The translations under genes and the position numbers were made by a program. From Leptolyngbya sp. FACHB-321 (GTDB lineage Bacteria > Cyanobacteriota > Cyanobacteriia > Leptolyngbyales > Leptolyngbyaceae): 64,000 nt of DNA. Of this stretch, positions 29,929 to 38,491 are shown in pieces (the first letter of the stretch is position 1; each line of letters begins with the position of its first letter). The notes below the pieces were generated by a model. The model was not told where the DNA came from and did no database searches. It saw nothing but the letters and a program-made list of their open reading frames with translations. The stretch is taken from the NCBI RefSeq assembly GCF_014695975.1, contig NZ_JACJPI010000083.1, positions 298,897 through 362,896 of the forward strand, written 5' to 3'.

Positions 29929-30477
29929 CTATTGGTTTATAGCCTGTGCGATCGCCGCCAGCGATTCATCACACCAGGCTACCCACTCTTCCTGATAGCG
30001 AATACCACGACGAATAATGAGATGCATGTAGATGTCTTTCAGTTCTAGTGAATCAAGATGTTTGGCAAAATGCTCATCTAGTTTTTTGACGTGTTCCACC
30101 ATTTTCAGGTGTAGCTGCCGTCGTCGTTCAATTTCGCGAATGACGACCTGAGGAGAAACTAGATGACCCGCCAACCCCATTACTCCTAAATCTTCACGAA
30201 TGGCACTGGGTTCACAGGGTTGTGTGAGCCAGTTGAGCAGTTCTTGCTGCCCCTGCTCTGTGATGGAATAAATTTTTTTATCAAGCCGTCCCGCTTGGGG
30301 AATCGCCTCATAGCTAACGCTGCCCTGCTGTTCTAGCTTAGTTAGTTCGGCATAAACCTGCTGCTGACTCGCTTTCCAAAAGCAACTGCCAAACCCTTCA
30401 GCAAACTCTTTAGCAACGTCATAGCCGCTCAGAGGGTGACGAGAGAGAAATGCCAGGATCGTGTGCTTGAGTGCCAT
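29929..30477 (-). CDS. PadR-family transcriptional regulator
   Basis: 182 residues from ATG 30477 (a longer frame to 30504 exists). Start MALKHTILAFLSRHPLSGYDVAKEF is the canonical PadR winged helix: GSCFWKASQQQVYAELTKLEQQG contains the recognition helix, and RLDKKIYSITEQGQQELLNWL the wing. The C-terminal about 90 residues form the helical PadR_C/Vir_act dimer domain. Divergent from the SDR-devBCA operon; the shared 87-bp intergenic region holds a promoter and a perfect palindrome. It is most likely an autoregulated, ligand-released repressor of that exporter operon. Inducer unknown. Confidence 0.92.
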   Translation of the reverse strand: MALKHTILAFLSRHPLSGYDVAKEFAEGFGSCFWKASQQQVYAELTKLEQQGSVSYEAIPQAGRLDKKIYSITEQGQQELLNWLTQPCEPSAIREDLGVMGLAGHLVSPQVVIREIERRRQLHLKMVEHVKKLDEHFAKHLDSLELKDIYMHLIIRRGIRYQEEWVAWCDESLAAIAQAINQ

Positions 30478-30491
30478 AACTAAAAATCTGC

Positions 30492-30519
30492 TTGACGAAT
30501 GCAATAGACTGAGTATACC
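30492..30519 (+). promoter_or_regulatory. Sigma-70-type promoter of the SDR-devBCA operon
   Basis: TTGACG (30492-30497), 16-bp spacer, TATACC (30514-30519). Transcription would start near 30526, inside the adjacent palindrome, so repressor binding would block it. Confidence 0.65.
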
Positions 30520-30521
30520 TT

Positions 30522-30553
30522 GTTTTTGTATTCAAAAATTTGAATACAAAAAC
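30522..30553. promoter_or_regulatory. Probable PadR operator palindrome
   Basis: Perfect 15-bp arms (30522-30536 and 30539-30553) separated by two bases; core GTATTCAAAAATTTGAATAC. It lies between the -10 box and the ribosome site GGAG of the SDR gene, directly beside the divergent padR gene. Size and position fit a PadR dimer site. Confidence 0.75.
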
Positions 30554-30564
30554 TGGAGTAATAT

Positions 30565-31431
30565 ATGGTTGGTCGGAATTGGCGAGTTAAACGGCAATTT
30601 TGGGGTAGATGGCAAAAGCGGTTGTCTACCCGGTATGGTCCTTGGGCGCTAGTCACAGGAGCGTCTTCAGGTATCGGTCGAGAGATGGTACTGCGGCTGG
30701 CTGAGGCAGGGATAAACCTTGTTTTAATCGCTCGGAGTCAAACTGTACTGGAGCAGATGACGGTTGCTTTGACATCTCAACACGGCATTGAGGTCCGGGT
30801 GTTTGTCCTCGACTTGTCGCTGGAGGCAGGAGTTGAAACGCTAGTGGCTGCTACTCAAGATTTGGATATTGGGTTGCTGGTGGCTGCGCCTGGTTTTGGT
30901 ACATCGGGTCTGTTTCTTAACTCTCTGCTGGAACAAGAGATGGAAATGCTCAACGTCAATTGTCGATCGCTTTTGGGGTTGATCTGGCATTTTGGGCAGC
31001 GCTTTGCAATGCGTGGTCGTGGTGGCATGGTGCTGATGAGTTCGATCGTGGGGTTTCAAGGAATGCCGTTTGCTGCCCACTATGCAGCGACCAAGGCATA
31101 TGTGCAGGCATTGGCTGAAGCGTTGTATGTGGAACTCGCACCGATGGGAATTGATGTCTTGGCTGCTGCTCCGGGTCCTACCCATTCGGGCTTTGCCACT
31201 CGCGCAGGTATGCAGATGGGAATGGCTCTAAAGCCCGAGGACATCGCTTTACCCATCCTTAATGCTTTAGGTCGTCGATCAATGTCATTGCCTGGAGTCT
31301 TGTCAAAACTGCTCACATACTCGTTGGTGCCTCTGCCAAGATGGGCACGGGTGCGGATCATGGGTGAGGTGATGGGCAGTATGACGAAGCATCAGCGAGG
31401 AATGATTGCAGACCTGGCGGAGGTTGAATAG
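30565..31431 (+). CDS. Short-chain dehydrogenase/reductase
   Basis: 288 residues from ATG 30565 with GGAG six bases upstream. A Rossmann fold with TGASSGIG cofactor motif (about residue 31), catalytic Ser in LMSSIVGFQG and the YxxxK pair in HYAATKAYVQ. The N-terminal about 28 residues are basic and aromatic (RNWRVKRQFWGRWQKRL) and may contact the membrane, as in acyl/steroid-type SDRs. First gene of a tight operon with devB (1 bp gap), devC and devA. Its product is probably a lipid-like molecule exported by the DevBCA pump, by analogy with heterocyst glycolipid loci. Substrate unproven. Confidence 0.88.
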   Translation: MVGRNWRVKRQFWGRWQKRLSTRYGPWALVTGASSGIGREMVLRLAEAGINLVLIARSQTVLEQMTVALTSQHGIEVRVFVLDLSLEAGVETLVAATQDLDIGLLVAAPGFGTSGLFLNSLLEQEMEMLNVNCRSLLGLIWHFGQRFAMRGRGGMVLMSSIVGFQGMPFAAHYAATKAYVQALAEALYVELAPMGIDVLAAAPGPTHSGFATRAGMQMGMALKPEDIALPILNALGRRSMSLPGVLSKLLTYSLVPLPRWARVRIMGEVMGSMTKHQRGMIADLAEVE

Positions 31432-31432
31432 C

Positions 31433-32602
31433 ATGAGCGCTACATTGACCAAGATGCGTCACTTACCTCTAGTTTTAGGGGTGATTGCTACTTTAATTGC
31501 GGGTGGAATCGGCTATGGCGCGATCGCAAAGCGTCCCACTCCACCGTTGATCTCAGAAACTCCACCTCAAGTAAAAACGGTATCGGCGTTGGGGCGCTTG
31601 GAACCACAGGGTGAGGTCATTCAGGTGTTTGCGCCCACATCTGCGGAGGGGGCACGAGTCGAAATCATCCGTGTCACTCATGGTCAACAGATTCGCAAAG
31701 GTGATGTGATTGCGGTGCTCGATTCGTATGCGCGGCGCTTAGCAGCGTTTCAGGAAGCTCAGGAACAGGTAAGGGTCGCTCAAGCCCAGTTGAGCCAGGT
31801 GGAAGCGGGTGCGAAAGCAGGACAAATTCGGGCACAGGCGCGAGTGGTCGATCGTCAGCAGGTGGAATTACAAACTGAAACTGAGGCGCAGGCAGCGACG
31901 ATCGCCCGTCTGCAAGCAGAACTGCACAATGCGGCACTGGAAGCGAGGCGGTATCAAGTGCTGTATAGCGAAGGAGCCGTTTCTGCGTCTTTGCGCGATG
32001 GGAAGCAATTAACCGCCGATACAGTGCGACAACAATTGAACGAAGCGCAAGTTAATTTGAGTCGCATTCAGCGATCGCGGCAACAGCAGGTATCTGAAGC
32101 ACAGGCGACACTCGACCAGATTGCTGAAGTGCGTCCGGTCGATGTAAATGTGGCGCGATCGCAGGTGTCTGCGGCACAGGCAAGGGTTGCACGGGCAAAG
32201 GCAGAACTGGATCTCGCAACGGTGCGCTCGCCTCAGGATGGACAAGTCCTCAAAATCCATACTCGTCCTGGAGAACTTGTGGGTGAGCAAGGCATTATCA
32301 GTCTGGGTCAAACTCGGCAAATGGTGGCAGTGGCAGAAGTGTATGAGCTGGATGTCAGCCGCATTCGAGCTGGGCAGACGGCAACCGTGATCAGCAAGAA
32401 CAATGCCTTTCCAGATGTGCTGCGCGGTCAGGTTGTAGAAGTGGGGCTGGAAATCAATAAACAAGATGTGTTGAACACTGATCCGGCAGCACAGTTTGAT
32501 GCGCGGGTAGTGGAAGTGAAGGTGCGATTGGATGCAGCCTCTAGCCGTCGGGTTGCAGGGTTAACCAATTTGAGCGTGCAAGTATCCATTGATGTCAATT
32601 GA
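31433..32602 (+). CDS. devB: DevB-type exporter membrane fusion protein
   Basis: 389 residues from ATG 31433, one base after the SDR stop. One N-terminal membrane anchor (LPLVLGVIATLIAGGIGYG), then a lipoyl/barrel region split by a long coiled-coil hairpin (about 100-230, rich in Gln/Ala/Glu) that would reach TolC. VSALGRLEPQGEVIQVFAP is the signature opening of cyanobacterial DevB. It couples the DevCA pump in the inner membrane with a TolC channel such as the one at 8626. The name reflects family; heterocyst function is not implied. Confidence 0.9.
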   Translation: MSATLTKMRHLPLVLGVIATLIAGGIGYGAIAKRPTPPLISETPPQVKTVSALGRLEPQGEVIQVFAPTSAEGARVEIIRVTHGQQIRKGDVIAVLDSYARRLAAFQEAQEQVRVAQAQLSQVEAGAKAGQIRAQARVVDRQQVELQTETEAQAATIARLQAELHNAALEARRYQVLYSEGAVSASLRDGKQLTADTVRQQLNEAQVNLSRIQRSRQQQVSEAQATLDQIAEVRPVDVNVARSQVSAAQARVARAKAELDLATVRSPQDGQVLKIHTRPGELVGEQGIISLGQTRQMVAVAEVYELDVSRIRAGQTATVISKNNAFPDVLRGQVVEVGLEINKQDVLNTDPAAQFDARVVEVKVRLDAASSRRVAGLTNLSVQVSIDVN

Positions 32603-32617
32603 GGCAATGGCAGTGAA

Positions 32618-33781
32618 ATGACTCAAAAGAAAAAACCGCTATTTCTCTCCTGGTTGCAGTTACGCAAAGAACGGGCGCGGTTATTGGTAGCGATCGCCGG
32701 TATTAGCTTTGCCAATGTGCTGATGTTTTTGCAAATGGGCTTTCGAGGTGCGTTATTTAGCAGTGCAGTAGAATTCCACCATAGCCTGAACGGTGAGCTG
32801 GTCATGATGAGTAGCCGATCGCGATCGCTGATTTCCCTCGATCGCTTTACAGAGCGCAGGCTTTATCAAGCAGCAGGTGTAGCTGGGGTTGCATCAGTCA
32901 GCCCAATTTACCTGAATACAATTCAATGGCGTAATCCTGACAACAAAGAGATTTGGGATATCTATGCCATTGGTATCAATCCAGAACATCAAGTATTGAA
33001 CATTCCTGGGGTAGAAGCCAACCGCAAGCAACTGCGACAGCCCGATACTGCTCTGTTCAATCTCGGTTCTCGTCAAGAATTTGGCGCGATCGCTCAACAG
33101 TTTCAGGCAGGAAAGCTAATTGCGACTGAAATCAATGAACGCCAGGTGCAAATCCAAGGTTTGTTCAAACTTAGCCCCACATTTGGCATTAATGCCTATT
33201 TAGTTACCAGTGATGTCAACTTCTTACGCATGGCAACCTTTCGCCAAGGTGGACTCATTGATATAGGCGTGATTAAACTTCAACCTAATGCAGATATCCA
33301 GGCGGTTCTAGCAGAGATGCGATCGCGCCTGCCCAGTGATGTCAAAGTTATGACCAGAGAGGACTATGCAAAAGCAGAAGTTGCCTTTTGGAATGCTAGC
33401 ACTCCCGTAGGCTACACCTTTGATTTAGGTGTAGTGATTGCCTTTATTGTCGGTGCTGTCATTGTCTATCAAATTCTCTACAGTGATGTGACCGATCACT
33501 TGCCGGAATATGCCACCCTCAAGGCGATGGGCTTTCGCGATCGCTATCTCCTCCTAGTTGTGTTTCAAGAAGCGCTGATTTTGGCGGTTATGGGATTTGT
33601 TCCGGGGACTGCGATCGCGCTTGGTATCTATCGCATTACGAATGTCGCAACTATGCTACCCATGGCAATGGATTTGGGACGAATCGTGTTTGTTTTGATC
33701 CTTACTGCCATCATGAGTTCGGTCTCTGCTGCAATGGCGGTGCGTAAGCTGCAAACCGCTGACCCTGCCGATATTTTCTAG
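32618..33781 (+). CDS. devC: DevC-type exporter permease
   Basis: 387 residues: one N-terminal membrane helix (LLVAIAGISFANVLMFLQMG), a large periplasmic domain of about 200 residues, and three C-terminal helices, the MacB/FtsX topology. The start FLSWLQLRKERARLLVAIAG and the end RKLQTADPADIF are hallmarks of cyanobacterial DevC. It works with DevB and DevA as a MacAB-like exporter. It is 15 bp after devB and 9 bp before devA. Confidence 0.92.
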   Translation: MTQKKKPLFLSWLQLRKERARLLVAIAGISFANVLMFLQMGFRGALFSSAVEFHHSLNGELVMMSSRSRSLISLDRFTERRLYQAAGVAGVASVSPIYLNTIQWRNPDNKEIWDIYAIGINPEHQVLNIPGVEANRKQLRQPDTALFNLGSRQEFGAIAQQFQAGKLIATEINERQVQIQGLFKLSPTFGINAYLVTSDVNFLRMATFRQGGLIDIGVIKLQPNADIQAVLAEMRSRLPSDVKVMTREDYAKAEVAFWNASTPVGYTFDLGVVIAFIVGAVIVYQILYSDVTDHLPEYATLKAMGFRDRYLLLVVFQEALILAVMGFVPGTAIALGIYRITNVATMLPMAMDLGRIVFVLILTAIMSSVSAAMAVRKLQTADPADIF

Positions 33782-33790
33782 GAGTTGAGC

Positions 33791-34522
33791 ATGTCTAAAT
33801 TGCTAGAAAGCAATGCCCTTCATACCGCTACACCTGCCATTTCCATTAGCCATCTAAATCATTACTATGGTCAAGGCTCTCTGAAAAAACAGATTTTGTT
33901 TGATGTGAATCTGCAAATCGATCGTGGCGAAATCATCATTATGACGGGACCATCAGGTTCGGGTAAAACCACATTACTGACGCTGATGGGAAGTTTACGA
34001 TCCGTTCAGGAGGGCAATTTAAGTATCTTAGGACAAGCGTTACATCATGCCAGCAAAGAACAGATGACCCTGGCTCGTCGCAAGATTGGCTATATTTTTC
34101 AAGCGCACAATCTCTTAAACTTCCTGACTGCCTATCAGAATGTTGAGATGGCATTGGAACTTCAAGAAATTACTGCTGCCGAAACTGATACTCGTATTCG
34201 GTCTGTCTTAAGCGCAGTCGGTTTGGCAGATCGAATGGACTACTATCCCAGCGATTTATCAGGTGGACAGAAACAACGAGTGGCGATCGCCCGTGCCTTG
34301 GTCAGTCAGCCCAAAATCATTTTGGCAGATGAACCCACTGCTGCACTCGATAAGAAATCAGGGCGAGATGTCGTAGAAATTATGGAAAAACTCGCCAGAG
34401 AGCAAGGCTGCACCATCTTACTGGTGACTCATGACAACCGGATTTTGGATCTTGCCGATCGCATTATCTACATGGAAGATGGACGTTTGGTGAATCATGC
34501 CGCTACTGCTACCGCTCAATAG
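33791..34522 (+). CDS. devA: DevA-type exporter ATPase
   Basis: 243 residues from ATG 33791 (GGAG upstream); a TTG two codons before is less likely. Motifs: GPSGSGKTTLL, Q-loop region IFQAHNLLNFLTA, signature LSGGQKQRVAIARAL, Walker B IILADEPTAALD and the switch His in VTHDNR. A LolD/MacB-type mechanotransmission ATPase that powers DevC. Last gene of the PadR-controlled operon. Confidence 0.94.
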   Translation: MSKLLESNALHTATPAISISHLNHYYGQGSLKKQILFDVNLQIDRGEIIIMTGPSGSGKTTLLTLMGSLRSVQEGNLSILGQALHHASKEQMTLARRKIGYIFQAHNLLNFLTAYQNVEMALELQEITAAETDTRIRSVLSAVGLADRMDYYPSDLSGGQKQRVAIARALVSQPKIILADEPTAALDKKSGRDVVEIMEKLAREQGCTILLVTHDNRILDLADRIIYMEDGRLVNHAATATAQ

Positions 34523-34564
34523 CTTTTTCAGTTCTGTGACAATAGATGGTTATAATTCAGCAGC

Positions 34565-34729
34565 CTAACTGGAGTTCAGCTTGGGGACGACGCGCAGTCG
34601 TGGCAAACCCAGACGGACATCGAGTAGCGTTGACACAGCTTCAATAACCTTATTGTCAAGTCCTGCGGTACAACTAGCATGTTGCAGCAGTTGATCTAGA
34701 CACTCGTTTGATTGCAAGCTAAACAGCAT
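34565..34729 (-). CDS. Possible small protein, 54 residues
   Basis: ATG-to-stop frame opposite the devA 3' flank, starting MLFSLQSNECLDQLLQHA and ending in a basic segment PRLRVVPKL. Its ATG overlaps by two bases the ATG of the divergent 149-residue gene. The stretch otherwise has no gene, and the codons look ordinary for this genome. No recognised domain and no good ribosome site; it may be a chance frame or a gene remnant. Confidence 0.25.
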   Translation of the reverse strand: MLFSLQSNECLDQLLQHASCTAGLDNKVIEAVSTLLDVRLGLPRLRVVPKLNSS

Positions 34730-35177
34730 GAAACAGGAAACACTGGCAAAGCTTCAGTCTGCAGACGACCCAGCAGAATGGGAATCACCTGTTGATTTTG
34801 ACTGGCATGAGGCGATGTCTCGCGTTAGGCGACTGAAACCAGAAATTGAGCAGTTGACTGGTCGCCCCTTCGAGATCGACGAAAATGTGCAAGACGCCTC
34901 GTTCTTCACGGAATTATCACTGCACAAGCCAGGTGGAAAGCTGAATTTTATTGAGACAGTTTTAGCCATTCGGTTTTCTGCATTTGGCAATTTATTCGCT
35001 GTCTGGAACCGTTCTTCTGAGCAGTTACCACCAAGTGTGGTAGAACAAGTTATTAAGACAACTGAGCATTACGGGTTCATTTACGTCAATGCGGATGAAC
35101 TGGTCAAACAATATACGGGGCAACATGAAGGCTTCAAAACTCAATCATGGTGGATTCGCTTCTTTGACTACATCTGA
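34728..35177 (+). CDS. Hypothetical protein
   Basis: 149 residues, acidic N-terminus, no signal or membrane segment. Not recognised. The middle (SFFTELSLHKPGGKLNFIETVLAIRFSAFGNLFAVWNRS) looks like a small alpha/beta domain, and the C-terminus is aromatic (SWWIRFFDYI), which resembles immunity-protein-like or SUKH-type small folds only in a general way. Monocistronic; a terminator lies about 130 bp after its stop. Confidence 0.6.
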   Translation: MKQETLAKLQSADDPAEWESPVDFDWHEAMSRVRRLKPEIEQLTGRPFEIDENVQDASFFTELSLHKPGGKLNFIETVLAIRFSAFGNLFAVWNRSSEQLPPSVVEQVIKTTEHYGFIYVNADELVKQYTGQHEGFKTQSWWIRFFDYI

Positions 35178-35244
35178 CCAATAGCAGCATAAAGCGCTGC
35201 ACTCGGTCGCCCTTAGAGGCGGGAAGGCAAAATCTACACAATAA

Positions 35245-35455
35245 TGTACATGTCCATTAAAAAGTAATTTGCCCAGCTTAAACATTTAATGTCAAGCCTA
35301 AATTAGAGCCTGAAGTACGCCTATAAAGCACACTTCAGGCTTTTTCAGTGAGTTTTTATTCTGCGACAGAAGTTAAGCAGCTATTTGCCTTTTTTCTGAA
35401 AACCACTAAAAACAGCTTAAACTGATAAGTGCCTTTTATTCTGTCAACCGCTAAA
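35245..35455 (+). repeat. Candidate transposon left end with TnsB-site-like repeats
   Basis: TGTACATG at 35245 resembles the terminal TGTACA of known type V-K elements, and an ATTTAATGTCA motif follows near 35285. Nearer tnsB are related repeats: TTTTATTCTG at 35354-35363 and 35434-35443, and the longer pair 35386-35410 and 35430-35455 sharing the pattern TGCCTTTT..TTCTG..AACC.CTAAA. Repeats just upstream of tnsB are where TnsB-binding sites sit. The matching right end was not found, so the boundary is tentative. Confidence 0.45.
35308..35345 (+). terminator. Rho-independent terminator before tnsB
   Basis: A perfect 9-bp stem (35308-35316 with 35332-35340) followed at once by TTTTT. It would end transcription from the upstream hypothetical gene, or insulate tnsB from outside read-through. 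Confidence 0.75.
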
Positions 35456-35473
35456 GCCTATCAGGTTTAGCTT

Positions 35474-37450
35474 ATGGAAAGTCTAGAAACTGCATCTGCT
35501 GCCCAAACACCCGTTGTTCCTACCGGGGTAACTGCCCTTGTAGAAGAAGATCAGCAACCCGCGCATAAGATTCTGATTGAGCTTATTGAGGATCTGGATA
35601 AGCGAAGAGAGGTGATGCGGAAAGTCGAGGCGGTCGAAGACATCATCCAAGCTTCTGATGAACTCAAGCAAGAGAGAATCCAGTTGTGGGCAGACAGGCT
35701 GGAAAAACACCCTTCAACGATAGACCGATGGGTAAGGAAGGCAATGGGACCAGATGGTCTAGCTTCGCTCGCTAGAGCTACACGCTCTGATGCAGGGCAG
35801 ATTAAGGGTTGCAAGCGGTGGAAGCAATCAGTTGAGTATTGGACAGAGTTTATTCTCAAGACCTATAACGATGGCGTTAAGGCAAAATTGGGCATGACCC
35901 GCAGCCTTGTCAATAACCAATTGAAGGGGCATGCTGAACTTGATTTGGGATTGAAACAGGGTGAGTACCCCTCACACATGTTTGTTTACAACATTCTAGA
36001 TCCCCTTATTGAGAAGAAGAATCGAAAAGTTCGCAACCCAGGGCAGGGACCTGGAATCATCATCAAGGTTACGACTGGCAAAAAAGATGGTGAGTGGGTT
36101 GAGGAAGATATTGAGGTTATTCGTAGCAACCAGGTTTGGCAAATCGACCATACGCGACTAGACAATCTACTTACAGATGAAAGCGGGGGTCTTGCTGGAT
36201 CTGTGTGGATCACTGCGGTGATCGATTCCTGGTCAGGCTGTGTGATGGGCCACTATCTTAGCTTTGGTTCTGCCGGCTCGCATGAAGTCGCCTTAGCCCT
36301 TCGCCACGCCATCTTGCAAAAGCACTGCGAACCGGAGTATCAACTCCAACATGAGTGGGAGGTTTGTGGTTTACCTGAATACATTGTTACTGACCGGGCG
36401 AAGGAGTTCAGATCGGCACACCTGAAGCACATTGCATCAGATTTGAACATCAAACTGCGTCTGCGTCTCTACACGGAACAAGGTGGTATCGTAGAGCGAT
36501 TATTTCTGGCAATAAAAACCGAATTCTCAGCACTGGTGTTGGGGTTCAAGGGTGGCAGTCTCAAAGAGCGCCCAGAGCATCCTGAGAAGTATGCCTGCGT
36601 TGTCTACGAAGACTATGCTAGGTGGCTAGTGCGGTATCTTGTGGATCATCACAATCAGCACTCATACCCAAGGGTTGCGAACCAAACACGCTTGATGCGA
36701 TGGTGGGCAGGTTTGCCGGATCTCAAGCCTAGAATGCCTGCCAGTGAGCGAGAACTTGACTTTTGCTTAATGAAAACCCTGCAACGGAACGTCGAGGAAC
36801 GGGGATGTATCAATTTTAAGAATCTTGTTTACACAGCGAGTTTAAGTCGAGATGAGGACGGACATTGGCGTTACGACAAAGCGGTAAACTTTCTTAAAAA
36901 CTACGAAGGGAAGAAAGAGAAGAAAGTCATAATCCGGTATAACCCAACCAATATCATTTACATTCTTGTTTACACACTCGAAGAAAATGGTCAGCCATCT
37001 AAGTTCTTAGGCACAATTAGGGCAAGAGATTTGGAGGAGGAGCGTCTATCTTTGAAGGAATGGGAAGACCGCAAAAGGAAAATGCGCGAAGAAGGCAAGG
37101 CGATCGACCAAACGTCCATTCTCGCCCAACAACGCGACTTATTCAATACTTCAATTGAGCAAGCCAAAACACTTAGGCAGCGGGGCAAGACGGAAAATAA
37201 CCGGCTTACTAAACAATCTGAACATTCGGACAAGGTATTGCAGTTATTTCCTCCAGAGGCTCCCCCCTCAGAGGTTGAACCAGAAAGTAAAGATGTTAGA
37301 GGCATAACCGAACCACTCACATCAGAGGCTTTGTACGAACTACTTCCGGCAGAAGATTTGCAATCCACACAAGAAACTCCTAAAATCCAGATACAACCTG
37401 CACTCTACGTTGTTTCTGATTGGAATGAGTTTGTTGAAGAGGGATGGTAG
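35474..37450 (+). CDS. tnsB: TnsB transposase (DDE, type V-K-like)
   Basis: 658 residues. Helix-turn-helix DNA-binding domains in the first 200 residues (LEKHPSTIDRWVRKAMGPDG), then an RNase-H-like DDE core with D225 in WQIDHTRLD, D307 in YIVTDRAKEF and E341 in QGGIVERLF. The D-E spacing of 34 is normal. A Mu-like beta barrel follows (YNPTNIIYILVYTLEENG), then helices and a Ser/Glu-rich tail ending in the aromatic hook DWNEFVEEGW that in this family contacts TnsC. The residues after D307 (RA) differ from the usual GG. It cuts transposon ends and joins strands. Six bases separate it from tnsC. Confidence 0.9.
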   Translation: MESLETASAAQTPVVPTGVTALVEEDQQPAHKILIELIEDLDKRREVMRKVEAVEDIIQASDELKQERIQLWADRLEKHPSTIDRWVRKAMGPDGLASLARATRSDAGQIKGCKRWKQSVEYWTEFILKTYNDGVKAKLGMTRSLVNNQLKGHAELDLGLKQGEYPSHMFVYNILDPLIEKKNRKVRNPGQGPGIIIKVTTGKKDGEWVEEDIEVIRSNQVWQIDHTRLDNLLTDESGGLAGSVWITAVIDSWSGCVMGHYLSFGSAGSHEVALALRHAILQKHCEPEYQLQHEWEVCGLPEYIVTDRAKEFRSAHLKHIASDLNIKLRLRLYTEQGGIVERLFLAIKTEFSALVLGFKGGSLKERPEHPEKYACVVYEDYARWLVRYLVDHHNQHSYPRVANQTRLMRWWAGLPDLKPRMPASERELDFCLMKTLQRNVEERGCINFKNLVYTASLSRDEDGHWRYDKAVNFLKNYEGKKEKKVIIRYNPTNIIYILVYTLEENGQPSKFLGTIRARDLEEERLSLKEWEDRKRKMREEGKAIDQTSILAQQRDLFNTSIEQAKTLRQRGKTENNRLTKQSEHSDKVLQLFPPEAPPSEVEPESKDVRGITEPLTSEALYELLPAEDLQSTQETPKIQIQPALYVVSDWNEFVEEGW

Positions 37451-37456
37451 CCCAAG

Positions 37457-38413
37457 ATGAGCCAGTCGAACTTGGCAGTTCAGCCACTTGAGGAAGAATC
37501 TCATTACTCCAAAGTTCAATCTGGAGCGGCACAATCTGACGCAAACCCATCAACTCCTAAAGCTCTAAAGTTAGGGGCACAAAAGGAGCGATCGCTTGAA
37601 CAACAAGCAGAGGTTGAGCGGATTAGTCAAATTGACCTATACGTTCAGCTAGAGAGAGATGAGAACTTGTTCACTGCATTAAACCAGTGGCGGGAAACTG
37701 GCATTTGTGGTTGTGTAACTGCAATGGATCGCTTGGGTTTAGCTAAGTCTTTAATATTTTATACACAGAGCCATATCAGACGACGTGGTGGTTTGTTGAT
37801 GACTCCTGCACCCCTTGCTTACATCGAAATTGAACAAAATGGCAGCCCGACAGACTTGTTCCTTTTGATTCTAGAGTTTCTGGTTAATCCTCTCGATTGC
37901 GGTTATTTGCGGCAGCTTCGCTCTCGCACATGGGGAACGCTCAAGTCGTGTGGAGTTAAACTCTTGATTGTTAACAACGCAGACTTACTATCTTTTAACG
38001 CTTTTAATGAGCTTGTACGAATCACCGAAAAACTGAAAATCTCTATCGTTTTAGCAGGTTCTCCCTACCTCAATGATGTCATTGATCCGAGACTTGACAA
38101 GAAGAAAAAATATATCACTATTTACAATACCTTCCTAAAACAGCACCCTTACGTCAGACTTAGTAAAGAAAATATAGCCACAGTTATAGCTGAGTGGGAA
38201 AAAAAGTTGGGTTGGACAAAGCCGCTGAATTTGTTGGAGAACAAGGGGATTATCAATACGTTGGAGGCTAGCTCTCAAGGACAGCTTCGAGTGCTCTATG
38301 AAAACCTCCGAGAGGTTACGATTTGGAAAATTGATCACCCTAAAGCACAGATCAATCCCCAGAATATTTCTAAGGCTTTGGGCATCTGCCAACAACCAAT
38401 ATTGAAACTTTAG
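37457..38413 (+). CDS. tnsC: TnsC-like AAA protein with degenerate ATPase site
   Basis: 318 residues. The fold follows type V-K TnsC over its whole length, but key residues are gone. Walker A, normally GxxxxGK[ST], reads TAMDRLGLAKS (K97 kept, glycine before it lost). Walker B, normally IIDEAD, reads IVNNADLL (N173, N174). The ERFR arginine-finger segment is IYNTFLKQ. Without these, ATP binding and hydrolysis, which drive TnsC filaments and target selection, should fail. The N-terminus is about 40 residues longer than usual. The frame is intact and between tnsB and tniQ, so it may have a structural role or be under relaxed selection. Confidence 0.82.
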   Translation: MSQSNLAVQPLEEESHYSKVQSGAAQSDANPSTPKALKLGAQKERSLEQQAEVERISQIDLYVQLERDENLFTALNQWRETGICGCVTAMDRLGLAKSLIFYTQSHIRRRGGLLMTPAPLAYIEIEQNGSPTDLFLLILEFLVNPLDCGYLRQLRSRTWGTLKSCGVKLLIVNNADLLSFNAFNELVRITEKLKISIVLAGSPYLNDVIDPRLDKKKKYITIYNTFLKQHPYVRLSKENIATVIAEWEKKLGWTKPLNLLENKGIINTLEASSQGQLRVLYENLREVTIWKIDHPKAQINPQNISKALGICQQPILKL

Positions 38414-38491
38414 GATGCTAAGGATAGGCTTCAATATTGTTGTCTGAGATAGACAACTTTTTCTTGCGTAGGGTTTTGGATAGAGTCATAG

